Source: Pictodentalium vernedei
Taxonomy: Eukaryota > Mollusca > Scaphopoda > Dentaliida > Dentaliidae
Reading direction: 5' to 3'
Length of the DNA stretch: 64,000 nt
Assembly: GCA_031216915.1 (NCBI GenBank)
Contig: CM062296.1
Coordinates: 794,525,823-794,589,822 of the forward strand
The stretch's first letter is position 1. Each line of letters opens with the position of its first letter. Below the pieces are notes generated by a model, which saw nothing but the letters and a program-made list of their open reading frames with translations, ran no database searches and was not told where the DNA came from. Positions 43,244 to 54,834 of this stretch are shown here, in pieces. A program made the translations under genes and the position numbers.

Positions 43244-43947
43244 ACGCCTAGACGGCTGATTTTCTTCTCATCAAATTTAATGAAACATTTTAACCCCCCC
43301 CCCCCCCCCCACACACACCCTTCTTATTTCATTTGTAGCACAAGCCCGTGCATGGGCAGAGGTGTTTATCCGTTAGAACGACTCTATGTTTTGAACAGTG
43401 TATTCTTTCTTGTGGGAGATGGCAAGTCTGACAATTTTCCTCATTGGAAGATATTTACGAGAAAGTTATCCCCCATTAATTCACGAAAGCTGTCAATGCA
43501 TTTAGCACTAAGGGTATGGACATTTCATTTAAAAATTGAAATGTCGAGATGTTAGCGAATTTGCGTCATCGATGTGCGCATCAGTTCATAAACTTGAGGC
43601 ATTTTCATGAAGAGTAGTATTAAAATAAAGAAGCTGAAACTTTTACATTTTCCCCCAATCAATTTGAACGTTTCACTATTTTTCTTTGTTGAAACCCATT
43701 TAAAAATAAGAAAAAAACGTGGTTGTCACTACCTTTTGATGTTCATTATATCAACAATTTGCGCATCGTGACAAATAATACAGACACTACCCATTTCGTT
43801 AATATCAAAGAGTCCAGGAGGTGAGATATACGGGTTTTTTTTTCCTGGAAAGAATAAAAACTTGCAAATTACTGTAAAAACACATTCGCTAAACAAATAG
43901 CCAAAGTGGACGTTTAGTGTCAGCAAGTGAAATACTGATAGACATTC
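43244..43947. other. Spacer with C17 run
   Basis: C17 at 43294-43310 followed by ACACAC. The rest is unassigned. Confidence 0.5.
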
Positions 43948-44197
43948 TTAACCCTTTACCCAACGTAGACGATATCAAAATTTATTATTTCAAATACCAT
44001 TTTTTAAAATTTTTCAAAAAATTTCAACAAAACCATATCATGTGACCCCTCGTTGGAACGAGCTCGACGAGCTCGTTCCAACGAGGGGTCACATGATATG
44101 GTTTTGTTGAAAGTTTTTGAAAAATAATATTTTTTTCAACTACTGAATTTGCATTTTACGCGGGCGGATGCGGCCGATTCGTTGGGTAAAGGGTTAA
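43948..44197. mobile_element. TTAA hairpin MITE, subfamily 1
   Basis: Complete and close to 4816-5065: TTAACCCTTTACCCAACG left, CGTTGGGTAAAGGGTTAA right, perfectly matched core arms (CGTTGG with CCAACG). Probably one of the younger copies. Confidence 0.9.
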
Positions 44198-44836
44198 TGG
44201 AGGATTATTTGTGAACTAGTTGCTTCTAATCATCTTGTCATTAAACACCAAGTTTTCCCTTTCTTACTTTTAATAAAAGAAAACAGACAGTGTCAAGGTA
44301 AAAATTGCGATTTTTTTGTTTATAAGTGTAAATATTTTCGGTAATAGTTCTGCCTGGGTTAAATGTAAAGCGTAAAGATAGGTATGTGACGGACCCCGTA
44401 AACAAATTTGTCAAACTAACGATAATTCAAGAGCTTCTAAATGAAGTATGAAATTTAATGTCCATTATGTCGCATTTGTCGAACGCCACATGAGCTATCT
44501 GGTAACTGATCAAAGAAGTATTCTCTGATTGTTCACGGGTAATTTGAACGTAAATAGTTTAATCGTGTTCTGGTCGTTTCAGACAATCATTAAAATGTCT
44601 AGTTGTTTCAAAAGAGGCATATCTTATCAAACCAGGAGAGCTCCGAGTTATGTTTCCAGACATCACAGAACACGTGCTCATAATAATAAAAGTGTCCACG
44701 AAATGTCAAGCGAGTCAAACTCAAACAAAATACGCATTAATATCTCTATCCATATCGAATTACAAAGCACTCGTTAAATCAGAATTAATATGTTTAAACT
44801 TGGCGTTTCGAATGTATAAAGAGTGAAGCAGAATTC
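44198..44836. other. Unassigned stretch
   Basis: No supported feature. Confidence 0.4.
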
Positions 44837-45619
44837 TGAGGGGCAGTTGGCCCGAGGGCACTCAGAGAAGGTCCGAGTTTAGCCTTGGCCGTCTAGGGCC
44901 ATAGGCACCAAGATTGAAAGTCCGCGTATTGTCGTAACCCTGTGTGGGCTGTAAGGAACCGATAGTAGTTTGTTAACGGTTGCGAACCGTAGTGGAATAG
45001 TAGCCAAAGAAGTAAAAGCTGTAACGTTGAGGTCTAGAAACCGTATTAAGAGCTTGAGTAAGCGCTTGAATAGCTCGCGAGATAAGATAGTTTTAGGCGG
45101 TGCGAGGATTGGTGATGTTGAGAACACTTTGCAGAATATTTTTATGTAAGCTTTGTTAAGTATATATATGAAGGCGAAGAATAACTTAACCTGTGAGAGC
45201 CGGGCAAGGCGCAAAGTGAACTGTGGTAGACGCCGATTTAATTGTGATTGAACTGTGAGAATGCTGATAGAGACACACAAGCAGAACATTATATGTGTTC
45301 AGCCCGAATTACTGTGAAGTTAACCCTGCGAGGAGGAAGCAAGGAGAAGTGAATAGACACTTTGTATGTATCACAAACCGTGAGAAAATGAAGATGATGT
45401 GAGATTGATCCAGCGGACACAGCTAGCTGTGGGAGACGTCGAGGGCCCTAAAGAATAAACTTTTATCCGCGTAATTAGTTTATTCTTATGGATAATTTTG
45501 TGAGTAATTTGTTTCATATTTTATTTCTTCGTACATGTAAATAAATAATCTTTTCAGTGAATTATCGTTGATCACCACTGGGCGTTGTAAACCACAGGCA
45601 CCTTCAGGAATCCTAACAG
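44837..45619 (+). mobile_element. Possible solo LTR (fossil)
   Basis: A 0.78-kb, less AT-rich block starts TG and ends CA. It has an AATAAA-type signal in its last quarter and no internal repeats or coding domain. The layout resembles a solo LTR of a Ty3-like retrotransposon. No internal region and no clear target duplication are visible, and no second copy lies in the window, so the call is weak. Age not estimable. Confidence 0.25.
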
Positions 45620-45714
45620 TCCCAAGCGGACAGAGCATTGATAAGGTGGCAAGGTTTACGTTCGAACTAAGGTTCAGACGACTGTCACTGGCTGTCGGCT
45701 GAACACTGATAAGA

Positions 45715-45962
45715 ACATAAATTTTCCTCCATCATTTCGAACATCAATTTAACCCCTGTAATCCTGCTACTGACAGCCCCGAGAGTTGTCTTTTGTATTC
45801 GATTATTAAAAGTAACAAAATAATGCTTGACTTTATTCTCTACTGATTCCATAGATGTTTTTCTCAACAATTACTTGCTTCTTAGTTGCGCGTTTAATAA
45901 TTTTAAGGACAACTTTTTTAAAAGTCGATTGTCATGACGATAAAATCAGGGACGGTTTAAAA
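45715..45962. mobile_element. Hairpin element M, copy 2, inverted and diverged
   Basis: Reverse complement of 35436-35680 with many differences; the central hairpin (around 45775) is eroded. Confidence 0.55.
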
Positions 45963-46049
45963 ACAACATATGAAGTGCGATCACGAGATTTAATTTTACA
46001 TCTAATTTTAAAAAATTCTCTCAGAAGAGAACCGTGACCACTCTTCAAA

Positions 46050-46112
46050 ACACCGCCTATGTGCCCCGATTGGAACGAGCTCTATCAGCTCGTCCCAACG
46101 AGGGATCATAAA
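46050..46112. mobile_element. TTAA MITE core remnant
   Basis: Only the core remains: CCCCGATTGGAACGAGCTC and GAGGGATCATAA with mismatches. No termini. Confidence 0.55.
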
Positions 46113-46271
46113 CTACGATGTCTTGGCAGATTTGGTCGATACGATCAGATATTGGATAATCGATATGGGAACATTTTGGTTGATACATTTTACAAATCTC
46201 ACTTGGAAAATTTATTCGATGAGATCGCTCATAGTTTTCTCTTCGGTCGTCACATTTCCGATGATATATAT

Positions 46272-46947
46272 ATTTATCATATGACTCGTCCGTTTTGTTC
46301 ACTTTAAAACATTTGATATTTTGTTTTCATATTAATCAGTGATAAATAAAGCCTTCCGTCAGTTTCCTTGGTCAGTTTCAAAACTAGACAATTTGATTGG
46401 CTGAACAAAATACAACTGGGCCACATTTTCATAATTTGCATAATTAGAGTTGGGAGTTTTCATTGGTCAATTTCAAAACTGGACAATTTGATTGGCTAAA
46501 CAAAATACAACTGGGTAACATTTGCATAATTTCAGTAGGGAGAATTTACGTTTTCTGTCCTATTTAGGGTGGGTTATATTTTATTAATCTTTTACCTAAC
46601 GTAACGGCAAAAACCGTCTCGCGCAATTCAAGAAAAACGCAATTCATTTTTTTTTATATTTTCACTTTTTGCTTCCAAAACATAGGCTATGACCACTCAT
46701 TGGAACTAGCGTGTCGCGCTCGTTCCACTGATGGGTCATAACCTATGTTTTGGAAGCAAAAAATGAAAATTTTTAGTTATACGGGGATGTTTTTTTCCAA
46801 GTGCCGTCTGCAGCTCAAGTTAGATAATGGGTTAAAAAGTCATACTAAGTGGCTAATTTGTGTGTGTGTGTGTCATATGATAAATAGAATATGAAATGAG
46901 TGTTTTTCTCATATAATATTTATGAAACTCGTCCGAATTTTTCCGTT
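46272..46947 (+). repeat. Repeat O, copy 2, carrying a TTAA MITE
   Basis: Direct-orientation match to 15736-16362, including the MITE at the same place. It ends inside what is the first palindrome arm of copy 1 ('tatgaaactcgtccgaat'); the second arm is absent and unrelated CA-rich sequence follows. Confidence 0.75.
46584..46835. mobile_element. TTAA hairpin MITE, subfamily 3
   Basis: Here the left terminus (TTAATCTTTTACCTAACG) is kept, unlike its sister at 16030. Arms TTGCTTCCAAAACATAGG. Core decayed (CATTGGAACTAGCGTG with CGCTCGTTCCACTG). Confidence 0.8.
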
Positions 46948-47925
46948 ATGTACGCGGGCGCAAGCACACCTATACGCCCATGCACGTGCACATGTAAATA
47001 AATACACACACATACACACCTACATAAACACACACATATGCCAGCACGCACGAACACACAGACGCTCAACTATATGTATTCGGTTTCATACCTATTTATT
47101 TGGATGCAAGTTCCTTTGCAACCGGAGTGTGCTGGCTGCGCCTAGCAGTCCACACTCAGACAGAGAAATTAAGTGCACAGGTATATAATTGCAGGAAATG
47201 CATTAATTGTTGGCTGTCATTTCCACATATTTATGGATCCACCCGCAAAATATGCCCTTATTGAACGACGCGTAGCCTAGACCCGTATACCCCCCCCCCC
47301 CACCACCACCACCCCCCTGCAGGGTACACTGTGGTAACAATCCCATGGCTTTTGTTTCACAAGATTGTCTCTTTGTACATTCACCATGCATAAAGAAGGC
47401 CCCGATGCTGAAATAAATATGCACTATTAAAATACAACAGATAGGTTTGGCATTCTTCCTTATTTGATTTGTTCGAAATGAATGTTTCCAGTCCTCTCAT
47501 CGTAAGAGAATTGGTCGTCGTTTTGTCTGTATATTTTCTCTAATTTGTGATTTTCATTCGTATAAACAATATTACTTTTAAACGTTGATGGCGTCGTTCA
47601 TACAAAGGAACTCTACATCCGGTCGCCCTCTTTAAGTACACTTGTCTGGAACCATTTTTATACAGAAAGGCAAATTCTTTTGAGTCAGTTAGATGGATGT
47701 ACCGCTCATGTCGTTCTATATTCACACGTTTGCGCGGCTCATTGATATTACAAATGACAGACTGTTTCAAATCTGTTACGCTCCTGTCTTCACACAATTT
47801 AGAAAAAACAATCATTAGTACCATCCCCGCCCTCACACTCACACATACATACACACAGGGACCAGAAACGTTTGCTGTATGAGAGTGTACGTGTTTGCAT
47901 GGAGGTGTTTGTGGGGGTATAGAGT

Positions 47926-47957
<32 letters not shown>

Positions 47958-48146
47958 GTGGCGCTATAACTTGTAGTATTTTCGATGAACAAATTTGACC
48001 ACTTTTGTCGTATAATATATATGTATATATACATAGCTAGCGCCGTTTCACACCCCGTGCATCTGCTGTTTATGAAAAGTGAACAAAGTTTTAGCAAGAG
48101 AACTTCAGCTAAACACTAGTTTCCGGGTATCATTTTTGACGGTGTG
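46948..48146. other. CA-rich and homopolymer-rich stretch
   Basis: CA/TA-rich sequence at 46955-47070, C12 at 47290-47301 with CCA repeats, (GT)n-G17 at 47923-47956. A long minus-strand open frame across the GT/G run is low-complexity and not a credible gene. Confidence 0.5.
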
Positions 48147-48245
48147 CAATGATGGTCCGGTGGATTAGTTGTTGATCTCTCGGTTGTCAGACGGACTTGA
48201 CGCGGATCCGATTCCCGGCGAGTAATCAGAAACCAGCATTTATTT
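48147..48245 (+). mobile_element. tRNA-derived SINE head, second family, copy 1
   Basis: 'ggtccggtggattagttgtt' (A-box region) and 'ggatccgattcccggcgag' (B-box region) followed by 'taatcagaaaccagcatt'. A similar block is at 48447-48530. The body differs from the main SINE family. Confidence 0.55.
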
Positions 48246-48296
48246 AAAAGCTCCAAAACATGATTGTGTCCTTCGAAATGTACGTACAGACTAGTT

Positions 48297-48362
48297 GTCC
48301 CTTGAGGTCCAATGTGTTCTATGTGCCAAAAGGCACATAGAACACATTGGAACTCAAGGGAC
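48297..48362. repeat. Hairpin family I, copy 2
   Basis: Perfect arms GTCCCTTGAGGTCCAATGTG and complement, inner GTTCTATGTGCC around AAAA. Confidence 0.85.
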
Positions 48363-48446
48363 GTAGTGTGTGTCAGTCTTTGTTTGGGGCCAATCACAAT
48401 AATTTCGTCGTATTATAACCAGCGCCGTAGTGTTTCGTGGTGAGCA

Positions 48447-48530
48447 GGGTGTCTAGTGGTTTAGATGTTGGTCTCCTCATAGCCAGGCGGAATTGCCTAG
48501 ATTTCGATTCCCGTCGAGGGATCAGAAACC
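48447..48530 (+). mobile_element. tRNA-derived SINE head, second family, copy 2
   Basis: 'gggtgtctagtggtttagat' (A-box region), 'gatttcgattcccgtcgag' (B-box region) and 'ggatcagaaaccaacatt'. Paralogous to 48147-48245. Confidence 0.6.
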
Positions 48531-49093
48531 AACATTCTGAGTTCTAAATTCCTCTAAATCATTATTTTATTATATGCTAGCCTGTGGATTATCGCAAATT
48601 ATATAAAATATATTTCTCAATATCCATCGTCTTGACGGATAACGAGGAATATCCCTCTGCAGCTTTGTAAATGACATCGCGCTTCGGCGCATCACGTCGC
48701 CGTGGAGGAACGATCAGCTGATCTTTGTTATTGGTTTGAAACGTACGTGTTTGCAGTCGAATTAGGCTGAAGACTGCGCAGTAAAATGTAACGTAACATA
48801 TAATAAAAAGAAATTCTTCGCAATTGTAGTGAATATCTGGTATTATCTCACGAGTGTGGACCTGAAAGTTTCAATTTTGCGCGCGTGAAAATAATATTTT
48901 CAGGTCGACGCGATGAATATCCTCCATGTATCCATAGAAATACACTGACGGCAAACACAAGTTTGTTGTATAAGCGTGGGCTTACGCGTATCCAGGTGTT
49001 CCTGATGTGGAGAGAGAGGAGGTGGTACTGGAAGTTCTAGTGTTTTCGACCCACTGCATGGTGTATTGGGTGTCAATATCATTTAACAAAAGA

Positions 49094-49750
49094 TGTAGGT
49101 AAAGTGCCACCGAGTAGTGCCTTGGATAGAATCCGCAATCGAACCAAGCAGAGGATTTCGATCGAATCGAATCTCGAGTCGAACCTCGCGCTATTCAAGT
49201 TGTATAGATTGCGCCTTCTTTCTACACAACCCAAAATCTTCCTTGTGTCCACATAAGTATCGTATTCAACACCAACGCGTCTGTTTGGGCAAGTCAATCC
49301 AAAAAGGAGAATATTCCAGAATGGAATCAAAGTAGTTGAGGAATCGGAATTTCCTCGAATTCTACAGTTATCACTAGGAGCCAATACTAAATACTATAAA
49401 ACCTTTTACAATTGTATTTTGTAGAATTATATTTTCTAGCTGTTAATATTACTGAATAAAAAGAATGATTAGGATTTTGAAAGATATGGCAATTTGCCAA
49501 CTGGCAAATTGCCAAATCATTGAAAATGCTAATGGTTTATTTTAACCAACAAAGTCATAATTACAAAATACAATTCTAGAAAATACAATTGTATTGGCCC
49601 CAGGTGTCCTTGCAGGGATCTGATGACAAAAGACGATTTAAGAAGGAGACGCTTGGTAGGATTTTAACAACATTTCGACGATTCTAATTGAATCGAAAAC
49701 CATCGGGGCGATTTCGAATCGCATCGAATTTCGAAGCTTCTTAATTTCCT
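49094..49750. mobile_element. hAT-type MITE family K, copy 2, with nested hairpin L
   Basis: Reverse relative to copy 1. Shows 'cgaatcgaatctcgagtcga' and 'gcgctattcaagttgtat' near its left end and 'atcgaatttcgaagcttc' near its right end. Between them, at about 49381-49602, lies a family L hairpin element. Termini are diverged and no target duplication is visible. Confidence 0.65.
49381..49602. mobile_element. Hairpin MITE family L, copy 2
   Basis: Ends GAGCCAATACTAAATACTAT and ACAATTGTATTGGCCCC. The core pairs 'gcaatttgccaactggc' with itself and 'tttTgaaagatatg' outside it. Inserted into family K copy 2. Confidence 0.75.
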
Positions 49751-49808
49751 ACTACCAAGACAGTCAACAAACAAGAAGTCATTCATATTAAAGAAGACTC
49801 TGCTGTAT

Positions 49809-50098
49809 TTATTTAATTATTGGTGTTTTAATGTCACATACCTCTGCACAATGACTAATCATGACCACGGCAGTTTTATGGGTCAAGGAAGCCGGAGTAG
49901 CCGGAGAGAACAACCGAGCAACGGCGAGCAATTGTCAGCCCCCAACATACTAACTCCCCACAAACAGGGCTATCATTGGTTGAAGACAAGTGCACCATCG
50001 ACGTGCAGCACGCCTTACTACACAACGCCACTAATGGGCAATGGGGGTGAAGTGTCTTGCAGCCTGCATCTCTACCTACTGAGCCACCGCGCCCCAGG
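49809..50098 (-). mobile_element. SINE with GGGGCGCGGTGGC head
   Basis: On the minus strand the head reads GGGGCGCGGTGGCTCAGTAG then GTAGAGATGCAGG, tRNA-like, joined directly to 'aagacacttcacccccat' of the common body. The first 13 bases are the same as in the 5S-headed SINE. The end is 'attaaaacaccaataatt'. Confidence 0.75.
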
Positions 50099-50274
50099 CT
50101 GTGCTGCAAAAAGGTTTTATCGGGCAGAAGAGTGCTCACAACCTCTATCTTGTTCCTCCCATATCGTCACTAATTTTATCCTTTCTTGGCACCGTAAAGG
50201 CACTTTTTAATTCTGTGAATTCTCTGCTGGTAAGATGTGAGTATACTGTTTACTGTGATTGCAAAAGCAATCCC

Positions 50275-50432
50275 TGTCTCGATCAAACCATTAGCATTTT
50301 CAAAGATCTGGCAATTTGCCAACTGGCAAATTGCCATATCTTTCAAAATGCTAATCATTCACTTTAGTGGGTTGTACTAATATAATTCTAGAAAATACAA
50401 TTGTAAAAGTTTTATAGTATTGGCTCCAGGTC
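50275..50432. mobile_element. Hairpin MITE family L, copy 3, partial
   Basis: The core at about 50289-50355 pairs 'ttagcattttcaaagat' with its complement around 'gcaatttgccaactggcaaa'. The right end 'aaaagttttatagtattgg' is present, the left end not recognised. Confidence 0.7.
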
Positions 50433-50561
50433 GAGAGACACTTACATCAGTAGACTTGGGTTTCTAATTATAGACGATACATTTGTATTGAGACACAAAG
50501 ACGGAATGACGAAAAAGAAACGAAAATTCAATCTGATAGTAAATGTCCTTAGATTGTTTTT

Positions 50562-52283
50562 GAGATTCTATGAGTGTTGTGAGATTCTATGAGTGTTGTG
50601 AGATTCTATGAGTGTTGTGAGATTCTATGAGTGTTCTGAGATTCTATGAGTGTTGTGAGATTCTATGAGTGTTCTGAAATTCCCTGTGAGTGTTGTGAGT
50701 ATCTATGAGTGTTGTGAGATTCTATGAGTGTTGTGAGATTCTATGAGTGTTCTTAGATTCCCTGTGAGTGTTGTGAGTATCTATGAGTGTTGTGAGATTC
50801 TATGAGTGTTGTGAGATTCTATGAGTGTTCTGAGATTCCCTGTGAGTGTTGTGAGTATCTATGAGTGTTGTGAGATTCTATGAGTGTTGTGAAATTCTAT
50901 GAGTGTTGTAAGATTCTATGAGTGTTGAGAGATTCTATGAGTGTTGTGAGATTCTATGAGTGTTCTGAGATTCCCTGTGAGTGTTGTGAGTATCTATGAG
51001 TGTTGTAAGATTCTATGAGTGTTGTAAGATTCTATGAGTGTTGTGAGATTCTATGAGTGTTGTGAGATTCTATGAGTGTTGTGAGATTCTATGAGTGTTG
51101 TGAGATTCCCTGTGAGTGTTGTGAGTATCTATGAGTGTTGTAAGATTCTATGAGTGTTGTAAGATTCTATGAGTGTTGTGAGATTCTATGAGTGTTGTAA
51201 GATTCTATGAGTGTTGTGAGTATCTATGAGTGTTGTGAGATTCTATGAGTGTTGTGAGATTCTATGAGTGTTGTAAGATTCTATGAGTGTTGTGAGTATC
51301 TATGAGTGTTGTGAGATTCTATGAGTGTTGTAAGATTCTATGAGTGTTGTAAGATTCTATGAGTGTTGTGAGTATCTATGAGTGTTGTGAGATTCTATGA
51401 GTGTTGTGAGATTCTATGAGTGTTGTGAGATTCCCTGTGAGTGTTGTGAGTATCTATGAGTGTTGTAAGATTCTATGAGTGTTGTGAGTATCTATGAGTG
51501 TTGTAAGATTCTATGAGTGTTGTAAGATTCTATGAGTGTTGTAAGATTCTATGAGTGTTGTGAGATTCTATGAGTGTTGTGAGATTCTATGAGTGTTCTG
51601 AGATTCCCTGTGAGTGCTGTGAGTATCTATGAGTGTTGTGAGATTATATGAGTGTTCTGAGATTCCCTGTGAGTATTGTGAGTATCTATGAGTGTTGTGA
51701 GATTCTATGAGTGTTGTTAAATTCTATGAGTGTTGTAAGATTCTATGAGTGTTGAGAGATTCTCTGAGTGTTGTGAGATTCTATGAGTGTTCTGAGATTC
51801 TCTGTGAGTGTTGTGAGTATCTATGAGTGTTCTGGGATTCTATGAGTGTTGTGAAATTCTATGAGTGTTGTGAGATTCTACGAGTGTTATGAGGTGAGAT
51901 TCTATGAGTGTTGTGAAATTCTATGAATGTTGTGAGATTCTACTAGTGTTGTGAGATTCTATGAGTCTTGTGAGATTCTATGTTGTGAGATTCTATGAGT
52001 GTTGTGAGATTCTATGAGTGTTGCGAGATTCTATGAGTGTTGTGAGATTGTATGAGTGTTGTGAGATTGTATGAGTGTTGTGAGATTCTAAGAGTGTTGT
52101 GAGATTTTATGAGTGTTGTGAGATTCTAAGAGTGTTGTGAGATTCTGAGTGTTGTGAGATCCTATGAGTGTTGTGAGATTCTATGAGTTGAGATTCTATG
52201 AGTGTTGTGAGATTTTTTGAGTGTTGTGAGATTCTGAGTGTTGTGAGATTCTATGTGTGTTGTGAGATTCTATGAGTGTTGTG
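50562..52283 (+). repeat. 19-bp tandem array with higher-order structure
   Basis: About 90 units of GATTCTATGAGTGTTGTGA. A 21-bp variant (GATTCCCTGTGAGTGTTGTGA) recurs with starts of its CCCTG at 50682, 50760, 50838, 50973, 51108, 51433, 51606 and 51665. The spacings 78, 78, 135, 135, 325, 173 and 59 all equal a whole number of 19-bp units plus 21. A third variant (GTATCTATGAG...) always follows it. The last 400 bp are more degenerate. The unit length is not a multiple of three and there is no coding frame. Confidence 0.95.
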
Positions 52284-52404
52284 GCATGGAAAGTGGACAG
52301 AGAATTCCGACCGAAATCGCGACCCATCCAATCGCGATCCAGTCTCTGTCTGCATTTTGATCCACGCGGTAATAGTAATGGGGTCCTAAGGATGATCATA
52401 TATA

Positions 52405-52656
52405 TACAGTACGCGGGGAGTGTATTATCACTAAATCACCCGCAGAGTGGAGATTCCACCTAAGCAATAATTGCAAGTTTGTTACAAAGCATAATAAGCA
52501 CAGGCAAAGTTTCAACGAATGGACCTCCGGGTTAAACCCATTGGCTGAAACATTGCTTTTGTTTTTTGTCCATGTGTATAAAATTTGAAAGTTATAGTTT
52601 GGGTGATAACTCCACTCCGCGGGTGATTAAGTTACAATCCACTCTCCACGTACTGT
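52405..52656. mobile_element. Hairpin MITE family E, copy 2
   Basis: Ends TACAGTACGCGGGGAGTG and CACTCTCCACGTACTGT. The core keeps one full arm (CGAATGGACCTCCGGG) but the other has lost its GGAGGTCC segment (gttaaacccattggctgaaa). Confidence 0.85.
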
Positions 52657-53194
52657 GTGTGTCAATATCCGATTTAGCCGAAATTTGAATTGACAAAAAT
52701 GAAAATAATAAAATGCGTGGCGAAGATTTTTAAATTCGCGTTACATTAAAGACATTCACGAAAAATACGTATGAGCCTCCCCCCCCCCCCCCCCAACCTG
52801 AAGATTAATTTTGAGAGTTTCTTGTTTCGAGAAATCTAGTAACTGTGTGCCATTCCTCTGGAAGTGTGACGTTCTCAAATACAGGATGTTGGGATTCAGT
52901 CAGCAAAAGGACTCGTCCATTAGTTACCATCAATTGATTCAGGAAAGACACTGCAGTGTGTTATGGATCTAAACCGTTTGTTTTCTCACAGAAGCAGTAA
53001 CACTTTGTGATATTTCGTGTGAAATCTTGCAGTTTGGAGATAAATTGCCGCCTTGTTATCAAACATCCTATTATTAAGCGACCTTTTCACCAGAATGGTC
53101 AATAAAACTCCCAAAATAAAATTGGGACACAAATTGTGTTACAGTTTTAGCTGAAAATGGATTTCCCAATGCATAATGTGACTCCATTGTTGGT
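52657..53194. other. Spacer with C16 run
   Basis: C16 at 52779-52794. No other feature supported. Confidence 0.5.
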
Positions 53195-53760
53195 GAATGG
53201 TGAACATTTGGTACACCAAGCTACTTTGGGTATATTTTATTTATACCATGATCGTCAGATTATTAAGAGTCGCTATTATTTTTTCTCGATTTTACTGAGC
53301 AGCAGACGTACATACGTACGAATTTGTTTTTGTTTACATGAACATCGGTGGGGGTACTTCCACTGTCAGTTTTATCACCGAAACGAAATAGAAAAAGAAA
53401 CATGGCATGTTTTCATGTTAATAACATAATAACATACTATTTCGAGTTATGGATGCTTTATTAACATGAAACAATGCATGTTTGCTAATTTTTGGTGTTT
53501 AATGGGGTAAACTCATTTAAAAACGTAATAAATAATTGCCACTTTCATTTCACTCTTCGCGAGGCGACGTGTGATAAATTTAGACAAGTTCGCCATCAGG
53601 TGGTTGACGTCACAAAAGGTCAAGGATGTAGTTCCACTGTAGGTGTAAATTTTAACTATTGAAATCCCACTGCAGGCGTGTTCACCACGGTTGGTGTGTG
53701 AAGCTAAAATTTATGTCACAGGCTTTTCATATATAGTAGAATAGGTAATCATGGTATTAA
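53195..53760. mobile_element. Hairpin element J, copy 3, inverted
   Basis: Reverse complement of 37909-38477: single arm 'gaacatttggtacaccaag', then 'tatttataccatgatcg', 'catgaacatcggtgg', 'gtagttccactgtaggtgta' and 'atagtagaataggtaatcat'. The hairpin is reduced to one arm. Confidence 0.7.
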
Positions 53761-54515
53761 TAGTGATACACAACGGAACGGCAATATGGCAAATTTAAGT
53801 GCACAACAGACCACCAGGTAATCCATATATTACATATTTACTTGCTATGTACTAAAGTTTCTACAAGACTGGAAGGTAGAGGTTGGACAGATTTCCTCCG
53901 AGCGGGAACCTGATTCTGATTACAAAATCATTCAGAACGTCCTTTACTCTTTTCCCTCGGTTGATATGGAACTGATCTCACCAAAAACTACCAGATCATT
54001 TCAACTCTCACGTCTTAAATCAAAATATTTTGCCTGGGGTATATTATATCTGTTAGCGACTAGGCTAATTCACCTCGTGAGATTTGGAATCCATCGCCTA
54101 TAATTACGACAGATTATAGTGCATATAATCTAAGACATCGACTCTTGAAGCATGTGTGGAATACAACAAGAAAATGCCGAATTCGTATTGCACATCTTGA
54201 GTAATTTTCTCCGCCATCTGTTCAATGCCACGTTTTTATCTCTCTGATGAACTCCGAGAGCACAAATGTGAAGTGAAAACTTTAGAAGGGATGCGAAATA
54301 CATTGACTAAAAACTCTTTGAATCATTTTGCTTAGATGAGAAAGAAAATCAGATCACTGTGTGTGTGTAATAAGTTTATAATTAAGTAAATGCTTACAAT
54401 AGTTAGAGTAATTTAGAGGTAATGCAAAAAGTGATGCGTGCCTGGTGTGCTTGCGCTCTGTGATGGATGTGAGGGTGTGTGCTTTTGTACGAGTGTTTAT
54501 ATAGGATGGAAAATG
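53761..54515. other. Unassigned stretch
   Basis: No supported feature. Confidence 0.4.
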
Positions 54516-54834
54516 TACAGCTAAAACTAGAAGTTCTGTCACGAATTGTGCGCTTATGTAGGCTTAATTGCGCGTTGGAATTGCGCGCAATTGCCAAAGC
54601 GAATGGCATCCAAAGAACGGCAGGTTCTCCTGGTTACTCATAGCAAACACATGCAATGTTTCTGCCAATGGACCTCCGGGTTACCTGGAGGTCCATTGGC
54701 TGAAACATTGCTTGTGCACAGGCCATATGTACAGAATGTGATAGCTTTATTTTGGGCCATAACGCGCACATTAACGCGCATATCAACATGCTATTTATGC
54801 GCATTTCATGACAGGACTTCTAGTTTTAACTGTA
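54516..54834. mobile_element. Hairpin MITE family D, copy 2
   Basis: Ends TACAGCTAAAACTAGAAGTT and GACTTCTAGTTTTAACTGTA, TA-flanked. Core CCAATGGACCTCCGGG and complement at about 54666-54701, extended by 'gcaatgtttc'. Confidence 0.85.

Noticed and set aside
15736-46947. Repeat O copies as a pair of LTRs
   Set aside because: They are 30 kb apart, contain a MITE, lack TG...CA ends and enclose unrelated elements.
47540-48097. 185-codon minus-strand frame
   Set aside because: It reads through a (GT)n-G17 run as low-complexity Pro/His and shows no domain.
50562-52283. CRISPR-like array
   Set aside because: Units are contiguous 19-mers without unique spacers and the setting is a eukaryotic repeat field.
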